Program-made: the position numbers and the translations under genes
Part shown: in pieces, positions 1 to 10,101 of the stretch
How the letters are laid out: the number at the start of each line of letters is the position of its first letter
Numbering within the stretch: position 1 is the first letter of the stretch
Notes under the pieces: model-generated
What the model saw: the letters and a program-made list of their open reading frames with translations, nothing else
Told to the model about the DNA's origin: nothing
Database searches by the model: none
Source: Blepharisma stoltei
Taxonomy: Eukaryota > Ciliophora > Heterotrichea > Heterotrichida > Blepharismidae
Assembly (NCBI GenBank): GCA_914767885.1
Contig: CAJZBQ010000017.1
Location: forward strand, 434,001-498,000
DNA: 64,000 bases
Direction: 5' to 3'

Positions 1-263
1 CAAATCAAAATTCTGCAACAAACCAAAACTCTGCAACAAACCAAAACCCTACAACGAACAGAAATCCCGCAACAAACCCAGAAGAAATTGAAGGAATTGC
101 CGAGGAAACTGAAGAAATCGCTGAAGTAATGGAAGAAGAAATCCCTGGAGGAGCTGAAGAAAAACCTGCAGGAATTGAAGTCACTTGGACAAACCCTTGG
201 AAAAGCTGAAAGTGAAGGAAAAAGGCCATAAGGCCGATCGGCGGCTCTTCTGCCACTAAGTAA
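1..263 (+). CDS. C-terminal end of an N/Q-rich, acidic protein (5' partial)
   Basis: Reading frame 3 is open from the window edge to a TAA at 261-263 if TGA is read as Trp (two TGAs near the end). The visible part starts with a degenerate Asn/Gln/Ala/Thr repeat of about 7 residues per unit (units like SATNQN), continues with a Glu-rich stretch, and ends with a Trp- and Lys-rich basic tail. The composition and codon use resemble the other genes here. I do not recognise the family, and no domain is visible in 86 residues. The start lies upstream of the window. It could be the low-complexity tail of any cytosolic or secreted protein. Confidence 0.5.
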
Positions 264-1676
264 GCCTAAACCTAAACCTCATTTAATAATTTTTTTGACA
301 AATAAATAAGAAAGTAAATCGAGTATGCTCTGGATTTCGCATAATTATCACATTTTAAAGCATGAATCCAGTCGAATTCTGCTTTAAAATAGATATGCGC
401 AAATAAATCAATGATAGTATAATTATGAATCATAGACACATATAATATCTAGCATCGATAGCACTAAATTAATACTTTTAAAAAATTTATTCTGCTTAAA
501 GAGCTTATTTTTAAATAGCCAAATTTGCTAGCCAGAAAAAAATTCTATGAAATAAAGTACTAAATATAAGTATTAGCATCGTATAAATCATGTTTTAATA
601 GCGTAGATGAATAAGTTTAATATCTCTTATATTCTTATAATCAAGACTAGGCAGTTTGATATGGGGACGGTTTAGTGCTTGACCATCAGTGCACTAATAT
701 AAGATTCTGCAGACTCTTTTCTAATATTTTTTGCAGTATTCGTTGGAATGGTTACCTGCTTTTGGTTTTTTGCTGCATGAAAAAAATGTAAGCATTCAGA
801 TGCAAATTGCGGATCTATTAAAGCTACCCAGACTCTAGGTTAATTATTACGCTGGCCGTTGAGTTCGAGGACTAACGTATGATAAAATTGAGCTTCTTAC
901 TCCCCCTCCGTGAGCCACACAAAAAAATTTTGTTCAATCATATGTGTTTATTTTTTTTCGAAATTTAAAATCCTCCAAATTCGCAAAATTGGAAAGCAAA
1001 TTTCAATCTGTAATATTTATGTTTAAAAACAATTTGTTCAAAATTAAACAGGAATTGCTAGAGATTTCCATTATACCAACAAATATTTATATACCAATTT
1101 TTTTTTCATAAGAAAATTTTTATTTTGTTCGCTCACGGAGGTGAGATTTTCCAATGGCTTTGGTCGCTCAAGGAGGGGGGGGAGTTAGTGTAGTCATTTT
1201 TGTTTCATATGATTCTTGCATTCTAAGGAATTCTGGCCAAGTTTTGATAGCTTGCTGTCTAGCCATTTAGATTATAATCATAGTTTAAATTTATTCAACT
1301 TTTTTAAGGAAATTTAAGGTTTATTATCATTTGTTTCTAAGTTTTATAATTTTATTATTTGTCCTATTTTTTGTTCAAATAGCTAGGGCTTATATATTGA
1401 GTGTATATAAGCTAGAACTATACTGCAATTTTATTAAGCCTAATCAGCTCATATTATAATTTGAGCACTGTTGAATTCACCATAAATGGAGTTAACAATA
1501 ATAATTATCTTCAGATTGGTCCCAGCAACTAAATTTCCCAATTCAATACCAAATGCTGCAGTTTCACTATTTTAACAAGCAGATCTAATGATTATAATAG
1601 ACTGAATAATGCATGCTAAGATTAGCTTAATAAATTTGAGCGTTTTAATTAGTGAATAACTCTATTCATTATTATC
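264..1676. other. Intergenic region, AT-rich, with one F1 MITE
   Basis: No gene is supportable here on either strand. The only recognisable structure is the F1 element at 900-1184. The rest is AT-rich, with frequent stops in all frames even when TGA is read as Trp. Confidence 0.6.
900..1184. mobile_element. F1 MITE-like IES, intergenic copy
   Basis: The element starts CTCCCCCTCCGTGAG and ends with an imperfect inverted copy (GGAGGGGGGGGAG). Both sides carry TTA (897-899 and 1185-1187). The interior has the family landmarks: a TTCGAAATTTAAAATCC stretch, the 'ttatgtttaaaaacaatttgttcaaaatta' region, and a second CTCACGGAGG copy before the right terminus. About 285 bp. The intergenic location means excision cannot be checked by reading frame. 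Confidence 0.8.
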
Positions 1677-2423
1677 TTATGTAGTTTTTGCTTCTTCATT
1701 TTTATTTTCTTCAGCTTCCTCTTCAGTTTTTTGTTTTTTCCTAGGAGGCAAAGAGCATTCAATAGCTGTTGGCCAGTCTTGGAATTCCACATATTTCAGC
1801 ACTAGTTGAAAAACGTGATTTACAGCCAAAACTCTGCTTCAGTCGATTTTTGTATCTTTAAATCTCCCTAATGGTAGTTTTGCACTCTTTATGCCTTGGC
1901 TGTTTGCTTTATCAATTGTAATTCTTTTCAGTCTGTTATGATCCACAAGCCCTCCTATGATATAAAATTTATCCTTTTCAAATTCATCAACTTCTTCAGT
2001 CGCATCTGCAGTTAAATAAACCAGCTTTTCTTTCTCATATAAATCAATATAATTTTGCTTACAAATATCAATAGCCCAGTTCCCAGATGATAAATTTTTG
2101 ATTTCCTGTTCCATAGAATCATCCACACCAGTCAATTTCAAATCTACAGGATTTTCTGATTTTTTATTTTCAGCATAACTAAACATAATTTGCTGCTTCA
2201 GGCTTGTTTTTTCTCTTTCAGTCAATAACTCATTGAACTCACAATCAATTATGACTTTTACATTTCCAGCTTTTCTTCTATCTCATTCTTCTCTATTCAG
2301 CCTAAAAAGGGTTTTGGGCTTCGGTTTTCTAATTTTTTTCTTCTTTTTCTCTTGTCTTTTCAATTGCCACAGCTCTCTCTTTTTAAGCTTTTTTTGCTGG
2401 TTTTTGGAAATTGTTGCTTCCAT
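1677..2423 (-). CDS. TRM10: tRNA (guanine-N1-)-methyltransferase, TRM10 family
   Basis: A 248-residue protein of the SPOUT-fold TRM10 family, which uses S-adenosylmethionine to methylate N1 of the purine at tRNA position 9. The N-terminus is Lys/Arg-rich (starting MEATISNKQQKKLKK), as in cytosolic and nuclear TRM10 proteins. It is followed by VIIDCEFNELLTEREK and LKQQIMFSYAENKK, the typical first part of the catalytic domain. The strongest match is the cofactor-binding core: FYIIGGLVDHNRLK, then SAKLPLGRF. After a TGA-encoded Trp comes VLAVNHVFQLVLKY, matching the conserved VLTVNQVFEIL segment. The C-terminus is an acidic tail. ATG at 2421-2423 is the first start in the open frame; stop TAA at 1677-1679. 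Trp codons are TGA at 2283-2285 and 1839-1841; read as stops they would cut the protein inside its core. Divergent from CFAP20, 86 bp away. No insert is visible. Confidence 0.9.
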
Positions 2424-2509
2424 ATAATTATTTATTTACTGCTAGAAATTAAGGCTGGTTTAGAAAAGGCTGGAGATTAGGCTCTATAAGCCATATTATA
2501 ATTGCAGTT

Positions 2510-3157
2510 ATGTTCAAAAACACATTCCAATCTGGATTCTTATCAATATTATACAGCATAGGAAGCAAACCTTTACAGATTTGGGACAAGAGTGTAAGAA
2601 ATGGACATATTAAGAGGATAACTGATCAAGATATACAAAGCTCGGTGTTAGAAATAATGGGTACAAATGTAAGCACAACCTATATCACATGCCCAGCAGA
2701 TCCAAACCAAACCTTAGGGATCAAGCAATTATTTTTATTATAATTTTTATTAATTTTTTTATTTTTTTATTGTTTTTAACAAAAAGCACCTATCAAGCTC
2801 CCATTTCTTGTAATGATCATCAAAAACTTGAAAAAATATTTCACATTTGAGGTTCAAGTCCTTGATGACAAAAACATACGTCGAAGATTTAGAGCTTCTA
2901 ACTATCAAAGCACCACCAGAGTAAAACCCTTTATTTGCACTATGCCAATGAGGCTTGACGAGGGCTGGAACCAAATTCAATTTAACTTATCTGACTTCAC
3001 CAGGAGAGCGTATGGTACGAATTATATTGAAACTTTAAGGGTACAGATCCATGCCAACTGTAGGATGAGAAGAATTTACTTCTCAGATAGACTTTATTCA
3101 GAAGAAGAGCTGCCACCAGAGTTCAAACTATTTTTACCTCTACAAAAACAAACTTAA
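2510..3157 (+). CDS. CFAP20: Cilia- and flagella-associated protein 20 (CFAP20/BUG22)
   Basis: After removal of one 72-bp insert (2726-2797) the gene encodes 191 residues, nearly identical along its length to the highly conserved CFAP20/BUG22/C16orf80 family (about 193 residues). CFAP20 is an inner-junction protein of doublet microtubules, needed for ciliary motility and tubulin modification. Recognisable blocks: N-terminal [20 protein letters not shown], then [42 protein letters not shown] and [20 protein letters not shown]. The start ATG at 2510 matches the family N-terminus exactly. Without excision a TAA ends the frame after residue 77; with it, LGIK joins directly to [14 protein letters not shown] as in other species. 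This makes it one of the best-supported IES calls in the window. Confidence 0.96.
2726..2797. other. Short 72-bp IES in CFAP20 with a 7-bp non-TA direct repeat
   Basis: The sequence ATCAAGC occurs at 2720-2726 and 2792-2798. Removing one repeat plus the 65 bp between restores the universally conserved CFAP20 sequence exactly. The segment is T-rich, contains stops, and lacks GT/AG ends, so it is not a spliceosomal intron. The repeat contains no TA dinucleotide, unlike most inserts here. Confidence 0.85.
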
Positions 3158-3250
3158 TAATTTAGATAGGCTTTTCTGATAATTTTATAAAACCAATGAA
3201 TTTCATAAAATATGGATTTTATTTAGATAACTCATAATATTAGCTTAATT

Positions 3251-5094
3251 TTATTGCCATCCTTGGTTATTGACAAACCTATAAACCAAATTAAGAGCAT
3301 TCACCGGCTGGTCATGAGGAACCATATGACCAGATTTCAAAACTACAACGAAGCTTAGGTTATTATAAGTCTGCGCGTATCCAGCCACATTTCCGTTGAC
3401 GTTCCAAATGATTTTGTTGGAGTTAATAAAATTGCTGATATATGGCCAGTTTAAGTTCGCCAGCATTTGTTCGGTGGATGGGGTGTTGACTATTAAATCG
3501 TCTTGACCATTATAAATAAGAACTTTGATGCTATCAAGGAGGTATGGTATGAGAGGTGCAGCTGATGTCATAATATCTTGGGTCATAGCATTGTAAATAT
3601 CGTTATTACACTCTGTCCAAATTATATTAGAAGGCACATGGATCATTTGCTTACTACCCTCTGTGAGGGAACAAAATCATTAGAAAATCCCTATTTTATT
3701 TTTTGAAAACAATATTTGATATATGAGTGATAATTATTATGATGAAATGTCGAGCTAATTGTGTTTTATTTTAAATAGATCCTATTTTAAAATATAAACT
3801 TTATAAATTAAATTAATATTTCTGCTTTAAAATCGGATTTTTTTTAAATTTGTAAAAAAAACTTAAAAACATTTACCAATAAGTCAACAAAATTTTTTGT
3901 TTCGCTCGGAGGGGGAGTTGGTCGATGCTAAATTCAGCCATGCTGGCATTTGTCCCATGTTATAGTTTGGATTATAGTCTCTGCTATTATACACATTGAT
4001 CCCTCCTGCATAGTCTACAATAAGAGAATATGATTGTTCCCAGTCATTTAGCGCTTGGTTCCAACTTCCAGTATTGAGCTCGCTGGTAACTTGGTCTTCA
4101 TAGGTCTGGATAATCCCAAGCTCTTCTTGGTCAATAATTCCAGTTGCATATGCATAGCTTCCATAAGTTTGGCTTTGGTTTGGAGGATCAGTCCATGGGT
4201 CGCCAATTCCAACACCTTTAAGATTGAATTTGAAAGGAGGGTTTGGACTTCTATTGTTTGATACAATTTGATAAGCAATGCCTGGAATCCAATGTCCTCC
4301 AAAGCTTTCTCCAAAGAAATAAAGATCTCTTGAGAACCAAGTTGGGTATTTATTTGCAAGTTTTACTAAAAAGTTGTAAAGCTGTATTGATGAGCCAGTT
4401 GTGGTATTTTTCATATCATAAGGAGCTCCAGCTACAGAGTATCCGGTCCCCAGAGGGTGGTCAATTGTCATGATATGGAAATCATTAGTCCATGTATAGG
4501 GATTTTTTTGAGGATTTGTATTGTTATCAATATAGAAAGGAGCTATATTTTCAAAAAACATCCCAGTTTCACCAGAGCAGCCTGGGCCACCTTGAATTCA
4601 TATAATTAAAGGTAATTTATCAGTTGTGCTTGAGATGTTACCTTTAATTGCTTGGAAAAGCCAATAAAAATAAGAAGAGCCAGTAAGAGCGTTCATAGTT
4701 ACTTCTCCTGCATAGCCTTGGAAACCAAAATAGCTTCATTGGCCATCTGTATCACCAAGAAGTTCTTGAGAATTGGTAGAAGAAACTAACTCTCCCCTTG
4801 GCTATTTGAATAAATTTTTTTTGGAATTAAAAAATTTATTTTTAATTTTGAAAATAATAATTTGATATATATTAACTATTATACTGAGATCTCCTGATAT
4901 TATATTATTTTTAGACAGCTTGAGTCTTCTAAAATATAAACAAATTAAAATCCAAAACAAACCTTTATATAATTATTTTTAAAATAAATTTAACCCCCTT
5001 TGCTAGATAGCAAAAAACCTTGCCTGCTAACCTAAAGCAGGAATAAGGATAAACTCAAAAAGAGCAATCCTAAATGAAGAAGTCGTAGGACCAT
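3251..5094 (-). CDS. Secreted serine carboxypeptidase (peptidase family S10)
   Basis: Removes C-terminal residues from peptides, probably in the endolysosomal or secretory pathway. After removal of two inserts the protein starts with a clear signal peptide (MVLRLLHLGLLFLSLSL, from the ATG at 5092-5094). It then has FGFQGYAGEVTM (substrate-side motif), a conserved Trp encoded by TGA followed by IQGGPGCSG (oxyanion region), the nucleophile motif GESFGGHWIPG, the Asp motif NGQDDLIVN and the His motif SGHMVPHDQP. The full catalytic triad is present and the length (about 440 residues) is normal. Stop TAA at 3251-3253. Insert 1 (3654-3917, F1 family) is removed in frame as ..NLAST-KQMIHV... Insert 2 (about 4790-5043 or 5049) joins the signal peptide to the mature protein; its exact right edge is uncertain because two in-frame TAA triplets fit. 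Confidence 0.9.
3654..3917. mobile_element. F1 MITE-like IES in the carboxypeptidase gene
   Basis: Left end TTA then CTACCCTCTGTGAGGGAAC; right end GTTTCGCTCGGAGGGGGAG then TTG. The internal landmark region (TTTGATATATGAGTGATAATTATTATGATGAAAT) is the F1 signature. Excision between the flanking triplets joins codons in frame. The flanks differ (TTA at 3651-3653, TTG at 3918-3920). Confidence 0.88.
4790..5043. mobile_element. Decayed F1-like IES between signal peptide and mature carboxypeptidase
   Basis: The left edge TAA-CTCTCCCC resembles an F1 end. The interior keeps a weak F1 signature (tttgatatatattaactattatactgagat). The right side holds the palindrome TTTGCTAGATAGCAAA and a small hairpin instead of a CTCCCCC end. 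Removal between the in-frame TAA triplets at 4787 and 5044 (or 5050) joins the signal peptide to the mature chain in frame. Confidence 0.6.
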
Positions 5095-6481
5095 ATTTAT
5101 AATTTGTTCACCTAATGAAGATGATTTCTTACTGTTGAAGGAGAAAAATAGGGAGATAATGCATTTTTTAGAGAAGAAGACAGAAATGGGGAAAAATTAG
5201 AATAAAAAATATAAAGGGAGTTTTGATAAAAAAGAAAAGAATTTAAGCACTTCTTCAGGAATCTTACCTTATTAAAAATATGAAAATATACTCATTTTTT
5301 AAAAAAATATTAATTTTTTATCTAGCCAAGAGGCTATTTTTTACTCGAAAATGAGTTAGAACAAATCAGAAACGGAATTACTGTAATTCTTTATATTAAA
5401 ATAATTCATATGAAATATAGTGCATGCCCCTATATAAATTTCTTTATAGGACAAGATGCAATGGATGGTTGAGTGGCCATATTAGACTCTATCAGAGAGC
5501 AAGCTGGATCTATACTAGTAAGGATTAAAAAATGGCATGCCAAAAAAATGTTGACAAGTGTGAACAAAGTTGACAAGCAAACGCGCCAATTTTTAAAATG
5601 GCTTTTTATTATAAAAATTAATTTTATATTTAAGATACCTTTAAGACTGCACTGATAAGTATCTTGCCTATTTTTCCTTCTTTTTTAAGACTTAAAATAA
5701 AATTATAATCACTTCCTTAATACAACAATCCAACTTTAATATTACTTTCCTATGGAATTTTAAAAAATTAAACTTTTTATAACGCAATTAAAACATAATT
5801 ATTACTCTGATAGTTCTCTCTAATTTTAATAGCTACTTTTAGTTTTAATTTTAAAAAAAATTTTTTTTAAAATTTATTGCCATCTTTATATAGCTTTTAA
5901 TTATTTTTCAAAAAGTCAATTTTTAATAGAAGTTTTTTTTTAATGATAACTAAAGAATAAGCATACTCTATTCGAGCCTTTAAAGGTCTTAGCGACTCTT
6001 AATTTTAATTAAAATAAAATTTCTTATGATGAAACACAATCTTTATGGCTTTTTTATTGTACTTCAAAAAACAAATTTTAATAGATATTTTTAATCATAA
6101 TTAAAACATAAGTATCTCTCTACTATTTATCTCTATAGGTCGTAGCGACTCTGAGATTATATCAGGTAATTAACTTATCGATATCTAATTTTCTATAGTT
6201 CATAATAATATTTAATTTGATGGAAAATATAAAAAATAGATAAGATACTTATCAGTGCTAGCCTTTAAGGTATCTTTGATTTAAAATTAATTTTTATAAT
6301 AAAGCTAGTTTAAAAATTGATACGTTTGCTTGTCAACTTTGTTCACACTTATCAAACATTTTTTGACATGCCACTTTTTATCTCTTCCTATTATAGAGAT
6401 CCAGTTTGCCCGTTTGACTGAGTCTCTCTTGGTCGTTCAACCCTTCATAACATTTTTTCGATAAAGAAATCTATATCAGAT
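5095..6481. other. Intergenic region mostly occupied by the fold-back element
   Basis: Between the divergent carboxypeptidase and EF-hand genes. 5095-5431 shows no gene; the rest is the fold-back element. Confidence 0.5.
5432..6477. repeat. Large fold-back element with about 250-bp inverted arms
   Basis: The left arm (about 5433-5690) and the reverse complement of the right arm (about 6215-6476) align along most of their length, including a shared GTGAACAAAGTTGACAAGCAA core, and both start with TATA followed by a -ATTTCTTTAT- block. The middle holds a degenerate tandem repeat of about 115-125 bp (units near 5880-6005 and 6040-6155, each ending GT-GTAGCGACTCT or similar). The element ends six bases before the first ATG of the EF-hand gene. 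Each arm can be read as a short ORF, but the similarity is at nucleotide level. It could be an IES, a MITE-like element, or both. No transposase is visible. Confidence 0.75.
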
Positions 6482-7891
6482 ATGCTCTATAATGAAAAAT
6501 TAAATATGAGTCAAACAAACGACATTACCAAAACAGCTAGAAAGGTCCGAAGACTATTAAGAAATACCCTCAAGCCTTTTGATGCCACAAACAGCGGTAA
6601 AATTCTTTTTGATCTCTTTAAAGAGCAGCTGCTTAAATTAAACGTTATACTAAAAATCGAAGATTTTGAAGCAATTAAAGACAAGTTTGTAGACCAAGAC
6701 AATAAAATCGAATATACACCTGCTTTAAGAAGGCTTAAGCTTCATCATGATAGAGGCAGATACGTGTGGTATATGGATAAAGGAGATAATGAAAGCATTT
6801 TTCTATCAGGAGTTGTGAGAAATCAGCAATTAAGTGAAGATAATCAGCTGGGGTTTATGTTGAACTCTCATAAATATTTACCAATTTATAGTAGTTTTCA
6901 AGATAATAAGAAAGGAAGAGTAGAAGGGTCTCTAATTGGAAAATTGCAGCAAAGTCATGTAGATATAAGGACTCTAGAAGCTATAAAGGCGCAAGCAATA
7001 ATGCTTATTAAGGATCAAAAGCCGAAAAATACCTCAGCTATAAATATTTTTAAATTATTTTTTAAAAAATAAATTTTAGGTAAAATTCTGTAAAATTACT
7101 CAGCTACATTCAAATATATATTGAACTCATATGGCTCAAAAATCCCAGACCAACTGAAAAACGACTTAATTACACATTGCATAGATTCTGAAGGAAATTT
7201 TAAGCTTTCTCAGCTATATGATCTTGTCGAAGCTTATAAATTTGCTCCACAAGGCACAAAATATTACAACTCACAGTTTCTTTCCTCTAACGTAAAAGAG
7301 GCTTTATGAACTTCTGAAAGTGCCAGCTTCAGGATTAACCCAGAAGACCAGCAAGCTCAGCTTAAAAGAAAGCTTTCACAACAAATAAATGAAAAGTTCC
7401 GTATGGTTTCTCAAGCATTCCGATTTTTTGACAATGATAAGGTAAAATATATTTAGGATGGCGTTGTAAATTTTAGTGATTTTTTAATTTCATTAGAAAA
7501 TTTTACTATTTTTGCAACTAAAAAAGAGTTGAAAAGCCTTTTTAACCACCTTGATGAAGGAAATAAAGGCTACCTAAAGCTTGAAGATTTTTCTGCTTTA
7601 TTCGCCAAAAGAAATTCATCTACTCCAATTCCAGAAAAGACATCAAATTTAAAGAAAAGCAGGCAAATTGGGTTTATTTCTGAAAGACGAAACGTAAAAT
7701 TAAAATCGTATGAAAATTCTCCTAGGCAAAAAGACACTCAAAGAAGCTCCGAAAGCTTAGAAAAAGCTCAAGTAAGAAGCTTTGACTCACAAAATCTCCT
7801 TAAAAATGGGCCTAAATACGTCCCTAAAAATAAGAGTTTTTTAAGTGAGATTAAAAGGCCATTGCAAAGGCAAAATATCAGTCAGCTGTAA
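6482..7891 (+). CDS. EF-hand domain protein
   Basis: About 440 residues after removing a 66-bp IES (pointer CTCAGCTA at 7033-7040 and 7099-7106) and a 15-nt intron (7442-7456). The N-terminal half contains helix-loop-like segments (PFDATNSGKILFDLFKEQL, LDFEAIKDKF-like). The clear calcium-binding loop is DNDKDGVVNFSDF, formed only after the intron is spliced, followed by a second loop-like segment HLDEGNKGYLKLEDF. The C-terminal 110 residues are Ser/Lys/Arg-rich and probably disordered. One TGA-encoded Trp (near 7307). The start could be the ATG at 6482 or the one at 6509 (MSQTNDITKTARK). Function unknown; the architecture resembles ciliate EF-hand (EFCAB-like) cytoskeletal proteins. The next gene begins 32 bp after the stop. 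Confidence 0.75.
7041..7106. other. 66-bp IES in the EF-hand gene
   Basis: An 8-bp direct repeat CTCAGCTA (7033-7040, 7099-7106) containing TA flanks an AT-rich segment with stops. Removing 66 bp joins ..KNTSA to TFKYILNS.. in frame. Confidence 0.85.
7442..7456 (+). other. 15-nt spliceosomal intron (EF-hand gene)
   Basis: GTAAAATATATTTAG, with A at position 10. It sits inside the EF-hand loop; removal gives D-N-D-K-D-G, while retention puts an in-frame TAG in the loop. Confidence 0.92.
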
Positions 7892-7923
7892 TTTTTAATA
7901 ATTTTGATATTAAATTACTTATC

Positions 7924-8950
7924 ATGTCTACTCATATACAGTCTATCCCTTTTATATCGGTGCTTAAATTCTCCACACCTCGCCCGGATTCAGAAGTACT
8001 ATGTGAAGGCGAATATATTCCAAAAACCTGCCGTACAAAAAAGAGCATAGAAACTACTGATCGTGATTTAACAACAAAAGCTTTTTTGCCGTTTGTAAAT
8101 AAACCTTTAAATGTAAAGCTTTTGAAAAGTGTTTCAGTTAAAAATTTTTCATTTACAATGAAGCCCAGAGGCTCTGTTTATGACTCATCGCGAAATATAA
8201 AAAAATCGGGTGAAGCAATGCGGATTGATAAAAATAGTATTAATTTTAGCATAAAGAAAAAAATCCAAGAATTCAATAATTACAAGAAAGAAAAATCTAA
8301 TGAAATAGAAGAGTATAAAAGAAAAATTAGCTCCCCCCCCTCCGTGAGTGAACAAAAAAAATTTTGTTCACTCACGGAGGGGGTTAATTTTTTTTTTTAA
8401 AAAAAATTATATAGAAAATATTTTTTTTTTTCGAAATTTAAAAAAAATCCTAATTCGCAAAAATTGCAAAGCAAATATTAATTTAATTTGTAAATTTTAT
8501 GTTTTAAAAAGCAATTCGTTTAAAATTAAATAGAATTATCTCTAGATTTCATTATACTAATTATCACTTATATATCAAAAATTTTTTTCTATAAAAAAAT
8601 TTTTGTATTAAAAAAATTTTTGTTCACTCACGGAGGGTGGTTTTTTTGGGCAAAAAATAGCGATTTTTCTAATGGTTTTGTTCACTCACGGAGGGGGGGG
8701 GAGTAAGGAAACTGAAAAGCAGAAGGAAAATATAAGAAATAGAATTAAAAACTATGAAAAAATTGGAAATTTTATTATAAAGATGGTAGAAGAGAAAAAC
8801 AATAATTCTGAGGATTTTGATAATATAATAGCAATGATTGAAAAAATTAAGCCATCCAATAATAAAAAGCAGCCAGAATTCAATGAGGTAACAGCTGAAT
8901 TGTGGGAATTATTTCAAAAATTTGAAGGATTTTTTAAAGAAAGCAAATAG
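7924..8950 (+). CDS. Coiled-coil protein of unknown function
   Basis: Begins with ATG at 7924 and ends TAG at 8948-8950. The first 120 residues are Ser/Thr/Lys-rich without a recognisable domain. From about residue 110 there is a charged helical stretch (KKKIQEFNNYKKEKSNEIEE). It is interrupted after ..EEYKRKI by an F1 element (8330-8703) and continues KETEKQKENIRNRIKNYEKI, so the coiled coil is continuous only after excision at TA (8328-8329 / 8704-8705). The C-terminus is another helical, charged segment. About 216 residues after excision. It lies 32 bp downstream of the EF-hand gene on the same strand. An alternative is that both are parts of one gene, but the intervening TAA argues against it. 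Confidence 0.6.
8330..8703. mobile_element. F1 MITE-like IES in the coiled-coil gene
   Basis: Canonical full-length copy: the left end has adjacent inverted motif copies forming a hairpin (CTCCGTGAGTGAACAAAA facing its complement), and the right end has two direct motif copies about 60 bp apart, ending GGGGGGGGGAG. TA on both sides (8328-8329, 8704-8705). In-frame rejoining is verified by continuity of the coiled coil. Confidence 0.93.
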
Positions 8951-9357
8951 CTTAATTTTTTGTGTAAATCAATATATTTTTAGAAAATTTTATTATGCAT
9001 TTCTGAATATAATAATGTCTGATAAGCATAATATTGAGCTTAGTGAGTTTCTGCCTTTGATGTTATTTCATTTTGATTTGCCTAATTTTTTACTAAATTT
9101 GGTTGATATTTAAATCATGCTTAGTGGCTAAAAAACACTTCGCCAGGAACAAAAGAAGTTATAGCAGCAGTTAAATTTACAGATAATTGTACTTAAAATA
9201 ATACAAATAAAAATATTATAAAAAGTTAAAATACGAAGGTGATTGTAATGCTGAACAATTGAAAACAGTGCCATTGCGATATAACTCAAAAAAAAATTTG
9301 ATGTATTCTAAGCGTGGCATAGAAAACTTATATTTCATAAACGAAACGAAAAAAAAT
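8951..9357. other. Intergenic, no gene seen
   Basis: AT-rich. A short open stretch at 8922-9113 overlaps the previous gene in another frame and has no coding character. Nothing else is supportable. Confidence 0.5.
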
Positions 9358-9738
9358 TAGTCTGAACCAGCATCATCTATGCTCATCTGATTGCTATCCT
9401 TTATTTCTTCTAAATTGCTTGAATCATTGCCCCTTATCTGACTGTTTGAATTTTTATCTTCTAACATTTTGAATTCATCATATGCTGCTAAATTTGCCAA
9501 TGCTGCTTAGAATTTTTACATAAACAAATAAATGTTAAATTTATAGTTTTTCAATATAAAAAAGTTCTTGTTGCCATAAGAGGCTTTTGCTAAGAGTCAT
9601 ATTGTTTTTCTGGTGAATTTGCTTTCCATTATAAGTTGAGGAAATTATTACTAATCCATTTGATAATTGTTTGCATAATTTAACGAATTCTTTTATACAC
9701 AGTGCGATGATATTATCATATCTAGCATTTAAATTCAA
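9358..9738 (-). CDS. Small unknown protein, structure unresolved
   Basis: Two coding-like stretches in series on the minus strand. The upstream one (9541-9738) reads LNARYDNIIALCIKEF... to ..LFYIEKL and then meets TAA. The downstream one (ending TAA at 9358-9360) reads AALANLAAYDEFKMLEDKNS and continues with an Asp/Ser/Asn-rich tail. The 50 bp between contains stops and ends CTAAG, so an intron or short IES is likely, but I could not find a junction that fits. No good ATG is visible upstream; the MITE at 9795-10060 lies there. Function unknown. The two parts may not belong to one gene. Confidence 0.35.
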
Positions 9739-9794
9739 ATTTATAATTATAAATCTTTTTATTTAAAATCCGGATAAATTTTTCTCTTAGTCTA

Positions 9795-10060
9795 CTCTTT
9801 CAGTGAATAAAAAATTTTGTTCGCTCTTTAAGGTTTTTTTTTTTTTAAAATAATTCTATAGTAAAATTAAAGCAAAAATAGTTTAATTTGTTGGATTTAT
9901 TTTTATGATGCAAGCTGTTTAAAATTCAAGATTTAGTAAGAAATTTTGTTATAAAGATCTAAAATATTTACATTAAAAAATTTTTTATTCGCTAAAGAAG
10001 GCTTTTTACCCAAAAATATAGAGATTTTTTCAGTGGCTTTATTCGCTTACAAGGGGGAAG
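9795..10060. mobile_element. Diverged F1 MITE-like element, intergenic
   Basis: The left end TA-CTCTTTCAGTGAATAAAA and the right end GCTTACAAGGGGGAAG-TTA are recognisable but mutated F1 ends. The internal 'atgcaagctgtttaaaattcaag' and 'aaaaaattttttattcgct' parts keep family order. About 266 bp. Confidence 0.7.
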
Positions 10061-10101
10061 TTAAGAATTATATTTTAGTTTGGCATAATCTTCTTCTTAC
10101 A

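Noticed and set aside
264-285. CCTAAACCTAAACCT resembling a telomeric repeat
   Set aside because: Only two to three units, directly after a stop codon, with ordinary sequence on both sides; too short for an internal telomere.
2726-2797. Spliceosomal intron in CFAP20
   Set aside because: No GT/AG ends, 72 nt instead of the 15 nt seen in every other intron, and flanked by a direct repeat.
5461-5655. Short ORF in the left arm of the fold-back element, with a similar one in the right arm
   Set aside because: The similarity is explained by the inverted repeat itself; the right-arm frame ends early and the codons show no constraint.
8922-9113. Open frame overlapping the 3' end of the coiled-coil gene
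   Set aside because: It runs in another frame over real coding sequence and continues into AT-rich sequence; no family similarity.
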